This document shows, piece after piece, positions 1 through 8,060 of a DNA stretch of 64,000 nucleotides. Below the pieces are notes generated by a model. That model saw nothing but the letters and a program-made list of their open reading frames with translations, ran no database searches and was not told where the DNA came from. A program made the position numbers and the translations under genes. Position 1 is the first letter of the stretch. Each line of letters opens with the position of its first letter. Source of the DNA: QHXW01 sp963752965 (GTDB lineage: Bacteria; Acidobacteriota; Terriglobia; Bryobacterales; Bryobacteraceae). The DNA lies in assembly GCA_963752965.1 (NCBI GenBank), contig CAVWAJ010000007.1, positions 496,001 through 560,000 on the forward strand. The letters run 5' to 3'.

Positions 1-54
1 GACTATCAACAGCAGGTAGATCAGACGCACGGCTGGTGCAGTATTTGCCCGCAC
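1..54 (-). CDS. Possible 5' end of a divergent exported or membrane protein (partial)
   Basis: Read on the minus strand, the first 54 bases are open from a GTG and run off the window edge. They encode a short stretch ending in a hydrophobic run (RLIYLLLIV), like the start of a signal peptide or membrane segment. A second GTG lies in frame at 30-28. No convincing Shine-Dalgarno sequence is visible, and with only 18 codons no function can be given. It would be divergent from the gene at 124. Confidence 0.25.
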   Translation of the reverse strand, partial: MRANTAPAVRLIYLLLIV

Positions 55-123
55 GCCACAATTTTATCCACAATCACTACCGGCAACTCACACCCTCTGC
101 CGTCTTTTTCATTTTGGGATAAT

Positions 124-2028
124 GTGTCCATGCTGCGGCTGTTTGCCGTGCTTTCGTTGGGAGTATGCGCCGCACGGGCCGAGCCCGTCGCCTTCTACAA
201 GGACATCGCGCCCATCGTTTACTCCTCCTGCGCACCGTGCCATCGTCCTGGTGAGCCGGGTCCCTTCCCGCTGCTCACTTATGAGGACGTGCGTAAGCAC
301 GGCCGGCAGATTGTCACGGTCATCCGGCGACGCTACATGCCGCCCTGGCTGCCTGAACCGGGCCACGGCGATTTTCAAGATGAGCGGCGTCTCACCGGCG
401 AACAGATCCTGACTATCGCGCAGTGGGTGGACCAGGGCGCGCCAGCCGGCTCAGCGGCGGACGCTCCGCCGCCACCGAAGTTCGCTCCCGGATGGCAGCT
501 CGGCGCGCCGGACCTGATCGTCGAAGCATCCGCCCCGTATCGTTTGCGCGCCGGCGGGCCCGACGAATACTGGAATTTCGTTCTGCCGCTCAAACTGGAT
601 GGCGCCCGTTGGATCAAGGCTATCGAGATCCGCCCCGGCAACGCCCGCGCCGTGCATCATGCCAACGTGCTCATTGACCGCAGCCGCTCGGCGCGCATGC
701 AGGAGAAAACACCGGGCGCAGGCTTTCCCGGCATGGACCTGAATATCGAGTCGGACACTTTCGATCCCGACAGCCATTTCCTGTTCTGGAAACCCGGCGG
801 CACTCCGTGGATCGAGCCTGAAGGCATGGCTTGGCGCGCTGACTCCGCGACCGATCTTGTCCTGAACGTTCACATGCAGCCCACCGGAAAAACCGAGCTC
901 GTGCAGCCTTCCATCGGACTGTATTTTACGGACCGCCCCGGAACGAAGTTTCCCATGCTGGTGCAGCTCGAACACGATGGCGCGCTCGATATTCCCGCCG
1001 GCAACGCGGACTTTCTGGTGACCGATGATTTCGTGGTGCCGATGCACATGGATGTCCTCGCCGTCTACCCGCACGCGCATTATTTGGGGCAACTGCTCGA
1101 AGGCTACGCCACGCTCCCAGGCGGCGAGCGCAAGTGGCTGATCCGGATTCCGAGTTGGGATGTGAACTGGCAGGCCGTATACCGCTACCAGCAGCCTGTG
1201 TTCCTCCCGAAAGGAACCGTGGTCTCCATGCGCTTTCATTACGACAACTCGGCTGGCAACCCGCGCAATCCCAACCAGCCGCCGAAGCGCGTACGAGGTG
1301 GCAATCAGGCGACCGACGAAATGGGCCATCTGTGGTTGCAAGTCTTGCCGCGCGAAGGCCATGATCGCCGCACGGAATTGCAGGAAGCCATCATGCGCCA
1401 TCGGCTCGATAAGTATCCGGGTGATTTTTCGGCGCAGTTCAACCTGGGCGCGCTCCTTCTTGTGCGCGGTGGCAAGGCGGATGCCATTCCCTACTTGCGC
1501 GACGCCGTCGCGGCCCGGCCGGATCAGCCTGTGACGCTGAACACCCTGGGAGCCGCCCTGCTCTCTACAGGGAATGCAAGCGATTCGGCTAGCCTTTTCG
1601 AACGCGCGCTGCGCGCAAATCCCCAGTATACGAATGCGCGCTACAACTTGGCCAACGCGCTCGCGGAGCAGCAGCAGTGGGAACAGTCAGCGGCGCAGTT
1701 CCGCAAAGTGCTCGATGAGAGCCCGGACGATGCGGGCGCCCGCCAGCATCTGGGAGAGGTGCTTCGGCTCTGGGGCGACAAGCTGGCCACGGCGGGAAGC
1801 CTGGATGAGGCCGCCCTCAGGTTGCGGGAATCCCTGAGCTTCCGCGACGACGATGCGGAGTTACATAGCGACCTCGGTACTGTGCTGGCACGGCTCGGCC
1901 GAATCCGGGAAGCCGTGCCGGAGTTCGAACGGGCGCTGCTCCTCGACCCGCATTTAGAAGCGGCTCAACACAACCTGCGGGCGGCTCGCGCGCGGCTGGG
2001 CATGGATCAGCCGGAAGGAAAACGGTAA
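124..2028 (+). CDS. Exported cytochrome c / copper monooxygenase-like / TPR fusion protein
   Basis: A secreted three-part protein of 634 residues. After a signal peptide (about 1-19) comes a cytochrome-c-like segment with one heme site CAPCH at residues 36-40 and a possible distal Met in RYMPPW. Residues about 140-430 resemble the copper type II ascorbate-dependent monooxygenase (PHM-like) fold, with candidate Cu ligands in HHAN, NVHMQ and YPHAHY. About 440-625 are TPR repeats. The start is GTG at 124, with an ATG at 130 as an alternative. It is followed 2 bases later by two TPR genes, so the three form an operon. This domain order is familiar in Acidobacteriota but the substrate is unknown. 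The heme motif and TPRs are seen directly; copper binding is inferred. Confidence 0.75.
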   Translation: MSMLRLFAVLSLGVCAARAEPVAFYKDIAPIVYSSCAPCHRPGEPGPFPLLTYEDVRKHGRQIVTVIRRRYMPPWLPEPGHGDFQDERRLTGEQILTIAQWVDQGAPAGSAADAPPPPKFAPGWQLGAPDLIVEASAPYRLRAGGPDEYWNFVLPLKLDGARWIKAIEIRPGNARAVHHANVLIDRSRSARMQEKTPGAGFPGMDLNIESDTFDPDSHFLFWKPGGTPWIEPEGMAWRADSATDLVLNVHMQPTGKTELVQPSIGLYFTDRPGTKFPMLVQLEHDGALDIPAGNADFLVTDDFVVPMHMDVLAVYPHAHYLGQLLEGYATLPGGERKWLIRIPSWDVNWQAVYRYQQPVFLPKGTVVSMRFHYDNSAGNPRNPNQPPKRVRGGNQATDEMGHLWLQVLPREGHDRRTELQEAIMRHRLDKYPGDFSAQFNLGALLLVRGGKADAIPYLRDAVAARPDQPVTLNTLGAALLSTGNASDSASLFERALRANPQYTNARYNLANALAEQQQWEQSAAQFRKVLDESPDDAGARQHLGEVLRLWGDKLATAGSLDEAALRLRESLSFRDDDAELHSDLGTVLARLGRIREAVPEFERALLLDPHLEAAQHNLRAARARLGMDQPEGKR

Positions 2029-2030
2029 CT

Positions 2031-2864
2031 ATGTGGCCGATCCTTTTCTTGCTCCTACAGGCAAGCGCCCACCAGGCGGGCGTGCGGGCGTATAACGAGC
2101 ATCGCTATGCCGACGCCGAGCAACACTTGAGCGAGGCGCTAAAGACGGAAGCTCCAAGAAGTAAGGAGTATCTGGAATCGGCCCTCTTTTTGGGCGAGAC
2201 CCTGTACTTCCAAAAGAAGTTCGCAGACGCCATCCCGTGGTTCGAGAAGGCTGCGGCGGGAGGTTCGCAAACGCTGGTAGCCGAGTTCCTGTTAGGCAAT
2301 GCCTGCCTAAAAGCGCACCAGGACAGGAAGGCCTTGACTGCCTTCGCCACTCTCTTTCAGGTGAGCCCCGATTCCCCGGCCGCTCACTTGTTGACGGCGG
2401 AAATGATGCTGCGGGGGCAACTGGAACAGGGTGCGGACTCCGAGGGCCGCCGCGCACTCGAAATCGATTCGCATATCCCTCAGGCGCACTTCATTCTGGG
2501 TGAGACAGCGCTCACCCGGGGAGACGCCGAAGAGGCCATTGTTGAATTCCAGAGGGAAATCGCCATCAATCCCAACTTCCCCATGGCATACTACCGGCTC
2601 GGCGAAGCCTACAGCAGACGCGCAGCCTGGGAGGACGCGATCTCGGCGCTCGAACGCTCCATTTGGTTGAATCCGAATCATAGCGGCGCGTACACAGTCT
2701 TGGGCAAGGCGTACCTGAATCACGGAGATCTGGATGACGCGGAGGGCGCTCTGCGGCATGCGCTCCAGATGGACCCGCGGAATGCGCCGGCCCATCACCT
2801 GCTCGGAGAGACACTGATGCGTGCCGGGAAAACGGAAGAGGCCAAGAAGGAACTGGCACGGTAA
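2031..2864 (+). CDS. Exported TPR protein, first of a tandem pair
   Basis: A 277-residue protein with a short hydrophobic N-terminus (WPILFLLLQA) that looks like a signal peptide, followed by TPR-type helical repeats to the end. Typical repeat signatures are MAYYRLGEAY, AYTVLGKAY and ALQMDPRNAPAHHLLGE. The gene begins 2 bases after the cytochrome/monooxygenase fusion. Its last roughly 100 residues are closely similar to those of the next gene (YYRLG-AY, WLNP, LGKAY, ALQMDPRNA), indicating a tandem duplication. It probably acts as a protein-protein interaction scaffold in the periplasm for the upstream redox protein. That role is inference from the operon only. Confidence 0.7.
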   Translation: MWPILFLLLQASAHQAGVRAYNEHRYADAEQHLSEALKTEAPRSKEYLESALFLGETLYFQKKFADAIPWFEKAAAGGSQTLVAEFLLGNACLKAHQDRKALTAFATLFQVSPDSPAAHLLTAEMMLRGQLEQGADSEGRRALEIDSHIPQAHFILGETALTRGDAEEAIVEFQREIAINPNFPMAYYRLGEAYSRRAAWEDAISALERSIWLNPNHSGAYTVLGKAYLNHGDLDDAEGALRHALQMDPRNAPAHHLLGETLMRAGKTEEAKKELAR

Positions 2865-3839
2865 ATGGTTGGGCACCTATTAATATGTCTGCTGCTCTGG
2901 CAAACGCCGGAAAACCCCGTCGCTCGCGCCACCGCCCTGATGGAAGCTGGAAAGCTCAAAGAAGCCCGGGAGGTGTTGGCTGGGGCGGACGCCTCATCGC
3001 CCGGTGCGGCCTACCTTCGCGGGTTCATCAGCTATCGCCTGCATGACTATGTCTCGGCTGCGAGAGCTCTCGAGCAAGCCGTGGCAGCCATACCCGAGAC
3101 GAGCCCGAAGTATCGGGAGACTGTTCAGATGATTGGACAAAGCGAGTATTTGTCGGGGCACATTGCCGCCGCCATTCCTTGGCTGGAGAAGGCTCAGGCA
3201 TCCGGCTCCCATAGCAACGAGCTGTTCTACATGCTCGGAAACAGCTACCTGCAAGCGCGTCAAATCGAAAATGGTAGGGCTGCGCTGGCCCGGACGTTCG
3301 GCGTGCCGGCGGATTCGGGAGCCGCCCGTCTTTTCACGGCACAGATGCTGGTCCGCCTGGAGTTCGAAGACGACGCGCAGCGCGAACTGGAAGCGGCCAT
3401 GGCGCGCGAGCCCAAACTTCCCGGAGCACATTACATGCTCGGGGAAATCGCCATATATCGCGGCCAGACAGGCCGCGCCGTTGACGAGCTGAGCCGGGAA
3501 ATCGCACTCAATCCGGATTTTGCCATGGCCTACTACCGGCTCGGCGATGCCTACACGCGCCAGGAGGATTGGGATCACGCTGTTCCGCCGCTTGAGCGGG
3601 CCATCTGGCTGAACCCCACCTATAGCGGGCCGTACATCCTGTTGGGCAAGGCGTACTTCAAGAAATCGGACTTATCCAATGCCGAGCACATGCTGCGTCG
3701 AGCCTTGCAAATGGACCCGCGAAATGCATCGGCACACTACTTACTCGGCCGGACCCTGATACAGGCCGGACGCGCCGACGAAGGTAAGAAACTACTGCGC
3801 CGCTGGGAGGAATTACGCCAGGAATCGGGAGAAAAATGA
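2865..3839 (+). CDS. Exported TPR protein, second of a tandem pair
   Basis: A 324-residue TPR protein whose ATG follows the stop codon of the previous gene with no spacer. It has a short N-terminal hydrophobic segment (HLLICLLLW) and then continuous TPR repeats. The C-terminal third is paralogous to the preceding gene (MAYYRLGDAY, ERAIWLNP, LGKAYF, ALQMDPRNASAHYLLG), but the N-terminal half has diverged. The end of the gene is followed by a GC-rich inverted repeat facing the convergent TPR gene. No enzymatic motif is visible; a scaffold role is assumed. Confidence 0.7.
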   Translation: MVGHLLICLLLWQTPENPVARATALMEAGKLKEAREVLAGADASSPGAAYLRGFISYRLHDYVSAARALEQAVAAIPETSPKYRETVQMIGQSEYLSGHIAAAIPWLEKAQASGSHSNELFYMLGNSYLQARQIENGRAALARTFGVPADSGAARLFTAQMLVRLEFEDDAQRELEAAMAREPKLPGAHYMLGEIAIYRGQTGRAVDELSREIALNPDFAMAYYRLGDAYTRQEDWDHAVPPLERAIWLNPTYSGPYILLGKAYFKKSDLSNAEHMLRRALQMDPRNASAHYLLGRTLIQAGRADEGKKLLRRWEELRQESGEK

Positions 3840-3857
3840 ACCCGAGCGGTGAAGGCG

Positions 3858-3896
3858 GGCGGCTCGCATTGCCGCCTCGCGCGTCATCTATTTTAT
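3858..3896. terminator. Candidate terminator between convergent TPR genes
   Basis: A 6-bp inverted repeat (GGCGGC at 3858-3863 and GCCGCC at 3871-3876, 7-base loop) lies between two convergent genes. On the plus strand it is followed by a T-rich stretch at 3888-3896, although 11 bases separate stem and T run. It could end transcription of the upstream operon. Confidence 0.4.
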
Positions 3897-5123
3897 TGCA
3901 TCGTTCCTCTGTAGCATCGTGCCCAACTCGGCCTCTTTGGCGCGCTTCACTTCTTGCCCTTTGGCAAAAGCGGCCTTGCTCCCTTCCACATCGCCTTTCT
4001 GACGCAACAGTTGGCCGAGCGTGTTGTAAGGACCCGGGTCGCCCGGTCTCAAACGAATCGCCGTGCGCAGCGCGGTCTCAGCGCCATCCAGGTCTCCCTT
4101 TTGCTTCAGTGCGGTTCCCAGCATCAGGTGAGCTTCGCCGTAATCCGGGCGCAGCGCGATGGCCGCCCGCATCTCCTTGGCCGCCTCGTCGAAGGCGCCC
4201 GTCTGCCAGTACGCGATGCCCAAGGTGTAATGCGCTTCAAACATGCCCGGATCCAGTTCCAGAGCACGCCGCAACTCGGCCTCGGCGGCCTCGATCTGGT
4301 CTTTGTTCTTCAGGGCGACGCCGAGATCATAATGTGCACCGGCCAGATTCGGATCGCGCCGGAGTGCCTCCCGGAACTGCTCCACGGCCTTGTCCAGATC
4401 GCCCTTTTGCATGTAGGCGAACCCCATATTGACTCGCGCCATGATGTGCGACGGTTCCGCCTCCAGGATCTGCGCAAACTGTGCAATTCCTTCGTCGGCT
4501 TGGCGCGTGTTGACCAGCGTGGTTCCCAGGTTGTTGCGGGCATCCAGATTGGCCGGGTCGAGATCCACCGCGTGCCGGTACCCATCCAGTGCTCCGGGCA
4601 GATCGCCGGTCTGCTGCAAGGCCATGCCCAGCGAGTTCCACACATCCGCGCGCTTTGGATCGAGCGCGACCGCTTGCCGCAAATGCGGCACGGCTTCCGC
4701 GAACTGGCCGTCCGACTTGAGCGCTTCCCCGAGCCGGTAACGATAATCGAAGTTGCCGGGATCGAGTACCACGGCGCTTTCGAGATGTGGAATGCTGCGG
4801 CCGTGATCCTCCGCCAGCCAATAAGCCACGCCCAAATGATATTGTGCGGGCGCGAATTTCGGATCGAGATCGATGGCATGCTGGAATCTCTCAACGGCTT
4901 CTTCGCGGCGATGCAGGACAGCCAACAGAAAGCCGGCTTCGTCTTGCAGGCGCGCGGAAGTGGGATCCAGCGCGGCCGCTTGCTCATAGGCAGCCAGGGC
5001 TCCCGCCGCATCACCCCGAGACTTCAACGCCGCGCCGCGGGACTCTAGATCCCGAACAGAGTCAGCGGCGCTCGACACTACATACACTGACAGGAGTAAA
5101 GCAAGCACCCGCACTTGGGACAT
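3888..5123 (-). CDS. Exported protein made almost entirely of TPR repeats
   Basis: A 411-residue protein with a signal peptide (VLALLLSVYVVSSA) followed by about eleven TPR units. The repeats are regular, with the signature A-x-LDP-x4-A-x-x-LG recurring (for example ALDPTSARLQDEAG, DLDPANLDARNNLG, ELDPGMFEAHYTLG). No other domain is present. It faces the TPR operon from the other side, so four TPR proteins lie together. A perfect TATAAT overlaps the annotated ATG. If that hexamer is a real -10 element, translation could begin at the GTG codon 4, giving MRVLALLL, which is also a good signal-peptide start. Confidence 0.75.
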   Translation of the reverse strand: MSQVRVLALLLSVYVVSSAADSVRDLESRGAALKSRGDAAGALAAYEQAAALDPTSARLQDEAGFLLAVLHRREEAVERFQHAIDLDPKFAPAQYHLGVAYWLAEDHGRSIPHLESAVVLDPGNFDYRYRLGEALKSDGQFAEAVPHLRQAVALDPKRADVWNSLGMALQQTGDLPGALDGYRHAVDLDPANLDARNNLGTTLVNTRQADEGIAQFAQILEAEPSHIMARVNMGFAYMQKGDLDKAVEQFREALRRDPNLAGAHYDLGVALKNKDQIEAAEAELRRALELDPGMFEAHYTLGIAYWQTGAFDEAAKEMRAAIALRPDYGEAHLMLGTALKQKGDLDGAETALRTAIRLRPGDPGPYNTLGQLLRQKGDVEGSKAAFAKGQEVKRAKEAELGTMLQRNDAIK

Positions 5124-5127
5124 TATA
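5122..5127 (-). promoter_or_regulatory. TATAAT hexamer overlapping the start codon of the TPR gene
   Basis: Read on the minus strand, a perfect -10 consensus TATAAT shares its last two bases with the annotated ATG. A start of transcription about 7 bases downstream would fall on or next to the in-frame GTG at codon 4, giving a leaderless message. No good -35 element lies 16-19 bases upstream, so this is tentative. Confidence 0.3.
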
Positions 5128-5186
5128 GATGTGGTGCCTTGCTACAGTACACGCCCTCGATTGTTACAACCGCTAAAATTCGATCT

Positions 5187-5200
5187 TGCAAAACTTTGCA
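5187..5200. promoter_or_regulatory. Palindromic operator candidate upstream of the winged-helix regulator
   Basis: The 14-base sequence TGCAAAACTTTGCA has perfect 6-base arms around AC and ends 21 bases before the ATG of a DNA-binding regulator. Its position suits an autoregulatory operator. This is inference from symmetry and location only. Confidence 0.35.
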
Positions 5201-5221
5201 GGCCTTGTTACTCTGCGTGTC

Positions 5222-6484
5222 ATGTCGGTTACTGGGGTCACGGTTGCCGAATATGAACAAAAATTTCGGCAAGTTGAACGGGTTATTGGGAGTGACGTAC
5301 TACACGGGTCCGAGTCGCTGTGCAAATTGCTGCGTTATTTGGCGGAACATTGCATTGAGCACCCCGGCGCAAGCGTCAAAGAGTATCAGATCGCGACCGA
5401 GCTATTCAAGCGGCCGGCGGATTTCGATCCGCGCATGGACTCCACCGTGCGCGTGCAAACAGGCCGGTTACGCTCAAAACTGGCGGAATATTACACGCAC
5501 GCCGGCGCAGAGGATCACTGGATCATCGAGATCCCTAAAGGCGCATATTCGCTGGTGTTCTTCCCACGCACCTTACACCAGGAAGCTGCAGCCCAAACAC
5601 TGGGGGTTGAGCACTCGTTACCGCAAGCGCCTGCGCCACAACGCAACTATAAGCCCTGGTTTTTCAGCACGATCGCGCTGTCTTTCGCATTAGCTGTCTG
5701 CACTGCCGCACTCTGGTTGGCCCTGAATCGGCCCGGGGTTCGCGCCCAAACGAAGCCGTCCGGAGCTTTGGCGTTCTTTTGGAGCGACTTCGTCGATACC
5801 CCCTACGAGCCTTGGGTGATATTCAGCAACGCCGAATTCATCGGCCGGCCCGAGACCGGCATGCACTACTTCAACCCTGCGGTGGATCGGAGGCAGCCGA
5901 TCCTGGATCACTACACGGGTGTCGGTGAAGTCCTTGGTATTCATGAACTTGACCGGGTATTCGCCTCTCTCCACCACGGGTTGCGAGTGAAGCGGGGGCG
6001 CCTGCTTTCGCTGGATGATGCGAAAAACAACGATTTGATCTTCGTCGGATCGCCCTCCGAAAACCTATCGCTATTGGAAATTCCCACAACTAAAGACTTT
6101 GTCTTCCAGCGGGTGGACCACGGCCCACGCAAGGGTGACCTATCCATCCGTGACGTGCATCCAAGGCCCGGCGAAGCCACTTCATATCTGAGCACGGCGG
6201 AACTGCCGATTATGGAAGACTATGCAGTGATTGGACTTATGCCCGGCATGAATCCGGCGCGACACGTCATGCTGCTGGCGGGTCTCACAACCATCGGAAC
6301 GCAAGCGGCGGTCGAGTACGTCAGCCGCCCCGGCACCGTGGAGGACCTGCTAAAGCGCATCGATGGTTCACAATCCCGTAAAGCCGCACCGTTTGAAGCA
6401 GTTGTGCGGGTGAAAGTGACGCAGGGGGTGCCGGTTGATACGGAAGTTGTCGCACTGCACTTGCGCGGCTCACTCGGCCAGTAA
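5222..6484 (+). CDS. Membrane-bound winged-helix transcriptional regulator
   Basis: A 420-residue protein in the one-component style common in Acidobacteriota. Residues about 20-105 form a winged-helix DNA-binding domain, recognised by LLRYLAEH, VKEYQIATELF and STVRVQTGRLRSKLAEYY. Next comes a Pro/Gln-rich linker, one transmembrane helix (about 133-155) and a C-terminal domain of about 260 residues with no motif I recognise, presumably on the outer side of the membrane. The ATG at 5222 was preferred over an upstream in-frame TTG at 5186 because the palindrome at 5187 would then lie outside the gene. The 3' end overlaps the convergent trehalase gene by 15 bases. Target genes are unknown; the TPR and glycosidase genes are neighbours. 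Confidence 0.7.
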   Translation: MSVTGVTVAEYEQKFRQVERVIGSDVLHGSESLCKLLRYLAEHCIEHPGASVKEYQIATELFKRPADFDPRMDSTVRVQTGRLRSKLAEYYTHAGAEDHWIIEIPKGAYSLVFFPRTLHQEAAAQTLGVEHSLPQAPAPQRNYKPWFFSTIALSFALAVCTAALWLALNRPGVRAQTKPSGALAFFWSDFVDTPYEPWVIFSNAEFIGRPETGMHYFNPAVDRRQPILDHYTGVGEVLGIHELDRVFASLHHGLRVKRGRLLSLDDAKNNDLIFVGSPSENLSLLEIPTTKDFVFQRVDHGPRKGDLSIRDVHPRPGEATSYLSTAELPIMEDYAVIGLMPGMNPARHVMLLAGLTTIGTQAAVEYVSRPGTVEDLLKRIDGSQSRKAAPFEAVVRVKVTQGVPVDTEVVALHLRGSLGQ

Positions 6485-8050
6485 CTCCTTTTGTTGCTCC
6501 GGCGGCAGTTCGTCCAATAACGCCGTAAATGCGGCATTGGTCCAGCCAAATCCCGCCTCATTTGAGCTGTAGCCGAAGTGAATATTTCCGCTGACCCGAG
6601 AAGTGCGACGAACGGCATCGTACTTCTCGACGATAATTCCGCTCTCGCGGTACTGCTCGCGTACAAGGGAGAGGAATTCACGAGTAATACGATCGGCTTC
6701 GGTACGATAGCCGTAGCGGCGCAGCCCCTGGACCGCAATCATCTCGAGAGGGGCCCAGGCAAAAGGGGCGTCCCACTGGTTGCCGCTCTCATTGGTGCTG
6801 GTTTGGAGACCACCGGGGCGCTCAAACATGGGAAGATTGCGCACGACCGCGGCGGCTTGTTCTTTACTGGCGAGGCCTGCCCACAAGGGATAGAACGTGG
6901 TGAGAAACGGGTACACGCGCCGGCGGCTGTGGACGAATTCGTAGTCGAAATAAAGCCCGGCCTGCCCGTCCCACATCAGCTTGTTGATGCGGTCCGCTCG
7001 ATCCGTCGCGCGCTTTTCCCAGATGGCCGCATCCGGCGGACGATCGAGGATACGAAGAATTTCCGCGGTTTGCGATTCCATCAAATAAAGGAGCGAGTTC
7101 AGACAAACCGGATCGTAGTGGATCACGTCGACATTGAACTGGCCGAAGCGGTTGGAGGGATCGAATCCGGATTCCCGCATGGAGCGGTCACCCTTGTAGA
7201 AGAGCGTCGTCAGGATGTCGCGCTTCGGGTCGAAGTACTCGCCTACGTCGTAGTCGGCGACCTTGTGGGTGCGGTAATACTGTTTGATCAATTCGTAGTG
7301 CGTGTTGCCCTGCGCGTCTTTCTCCGCCGAGAGAACCTCCGGAGCGGGGCCTTCTCCAAGATCGTAGTAGCGGGACAAGCCAGTGGCGGGCGTCAGGTGC
7401 GGTTCCGTGGTCCAGTAGCTGTAATATCTTTCGATCGCAGGAAAGGAACTCTCGAGCCACTTGCGGTCTGGCGCCTTGCGGTACACGCCGAGCAGCATTT
7501 CAGTAAGAAACGGGGGCTGCGACCGGGTGAGGTAGTAGGTGCGATTCGCGTTGAGTATCTTGCCGTATTCGCGGATCTCGTACAGAAAATTGTCCGCCAT
7601 ATCCCGGGCAAGATCTATCTCGCCATCGCGCAGCAACCCGACCTGGATGAAGTAGCTGTCCCAACCGTACATTTCGTTGAAGCGTCCACCGGGTACAACA
7701 TAGGGACGCGGAAGGTACAGTAGACCAGGCTCGCGAAGCGCGGCAGAGTCCGGAGGCAGACGGCGGAGGTCGATTTTCCGCAAATCGGCCGGCGAAAGGT
7801 CCTGGCGCAGTTGTTGCTGGATGCCCGCGAGATTGGCGGTTTGCGATACATAGACCGGCCAGCGGCCATCCGGTTCGGCATGAAATTTTGGATCTACGGC
7901 TGCTGACGCGAGAGTGTGGTTGGAGCGCGTTAACACGGCCCACGTGTGCTTGATGTAAGAGAGAATTGGCTCGGGTGCCTGCTGGGTCTGCTGGGCCGCA
8001 AGGGCAAATGTGGCCAGACACGAAATCGTGATCGTGCGCGATCGGGTCAT
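6470..8050 (-). CDS. treA: Exported trehalase, glycoside hydrolase family 37
   Basis: Hydrolyses trehalose to two glucose molecules, here probably in the periplasm since a signal peptide is present (ISCLATFALAAQQ). Both family signatures are visible: PGGRFNEMYGWDSY at residues 120-133 and QWDAPFAWAP at 425-434. The ESGFDPSNR segment at 293-301 carries the Asp that corresponds to the catalytic acid of E. coli TreA. Length (526 residues) matches the family. AAGGAGG precedes the ATG at good spacing, and the upstream glycosidase gene ends 10 bases before, so the two are co-transcribed. The 3' end overlaps the convergent regulator gene by 15 bases. Confidence 0.9.
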   Translation of the reverse strand: MTRSRTITISCLATFALAAQQTQQAPEPILSYIKHTWAVLTRSNHTLASAAVDPKFHAEPDGRWPVYVSQTANLAGIQQQLRQDLSPADLRKIDLRRLPPDSAALREPGLLYLPRPYVVPGGRFNEMYGWDSYFIQVGLLRDGEIDLARDMADNFLYEIREYGKILNANRTYYLTRSQPPFLTEMLLGVYRKAPDRKWLESSFPAIERYYSYWTTEPHLTPATGLSRYYDLGEGPAPEVLSAEKDAQGNTHYELIKQYYRTHKVADYDVGEYFDPKRDILTTLFYKGDRSMRESGFDPSNRFGQFNVDVIHYDPVCLNSLLYLMESQTAEILRILDRPPDAAIWEKRATDRADRINKLMWDGQAGLYFDYEFVHSRRRVYPFLTTFYPLWAGLASKEQAAAVVRNLPMFERPGGLQTSTNESGNQWDAPFAWAPLEMIAVQGLRRYGYRTEADRITREFLSLVREQYRESGIIVEKYDAVRRTSRVSGNIHFGYSSNEAGFGWTNAAFTALLDELPPEQQKELLAE

Positions 8051-8060
8051 TTCTGCCTCC

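Noticed and set aside
3836..4432. Open plus-strand frame of 198 codons
   Set aside because: It is antisense to the TPR gene at 3888-5123, whose repeats are clear; the composition is Arg/Ser/Pro-rich, as expected of a shadow frame.
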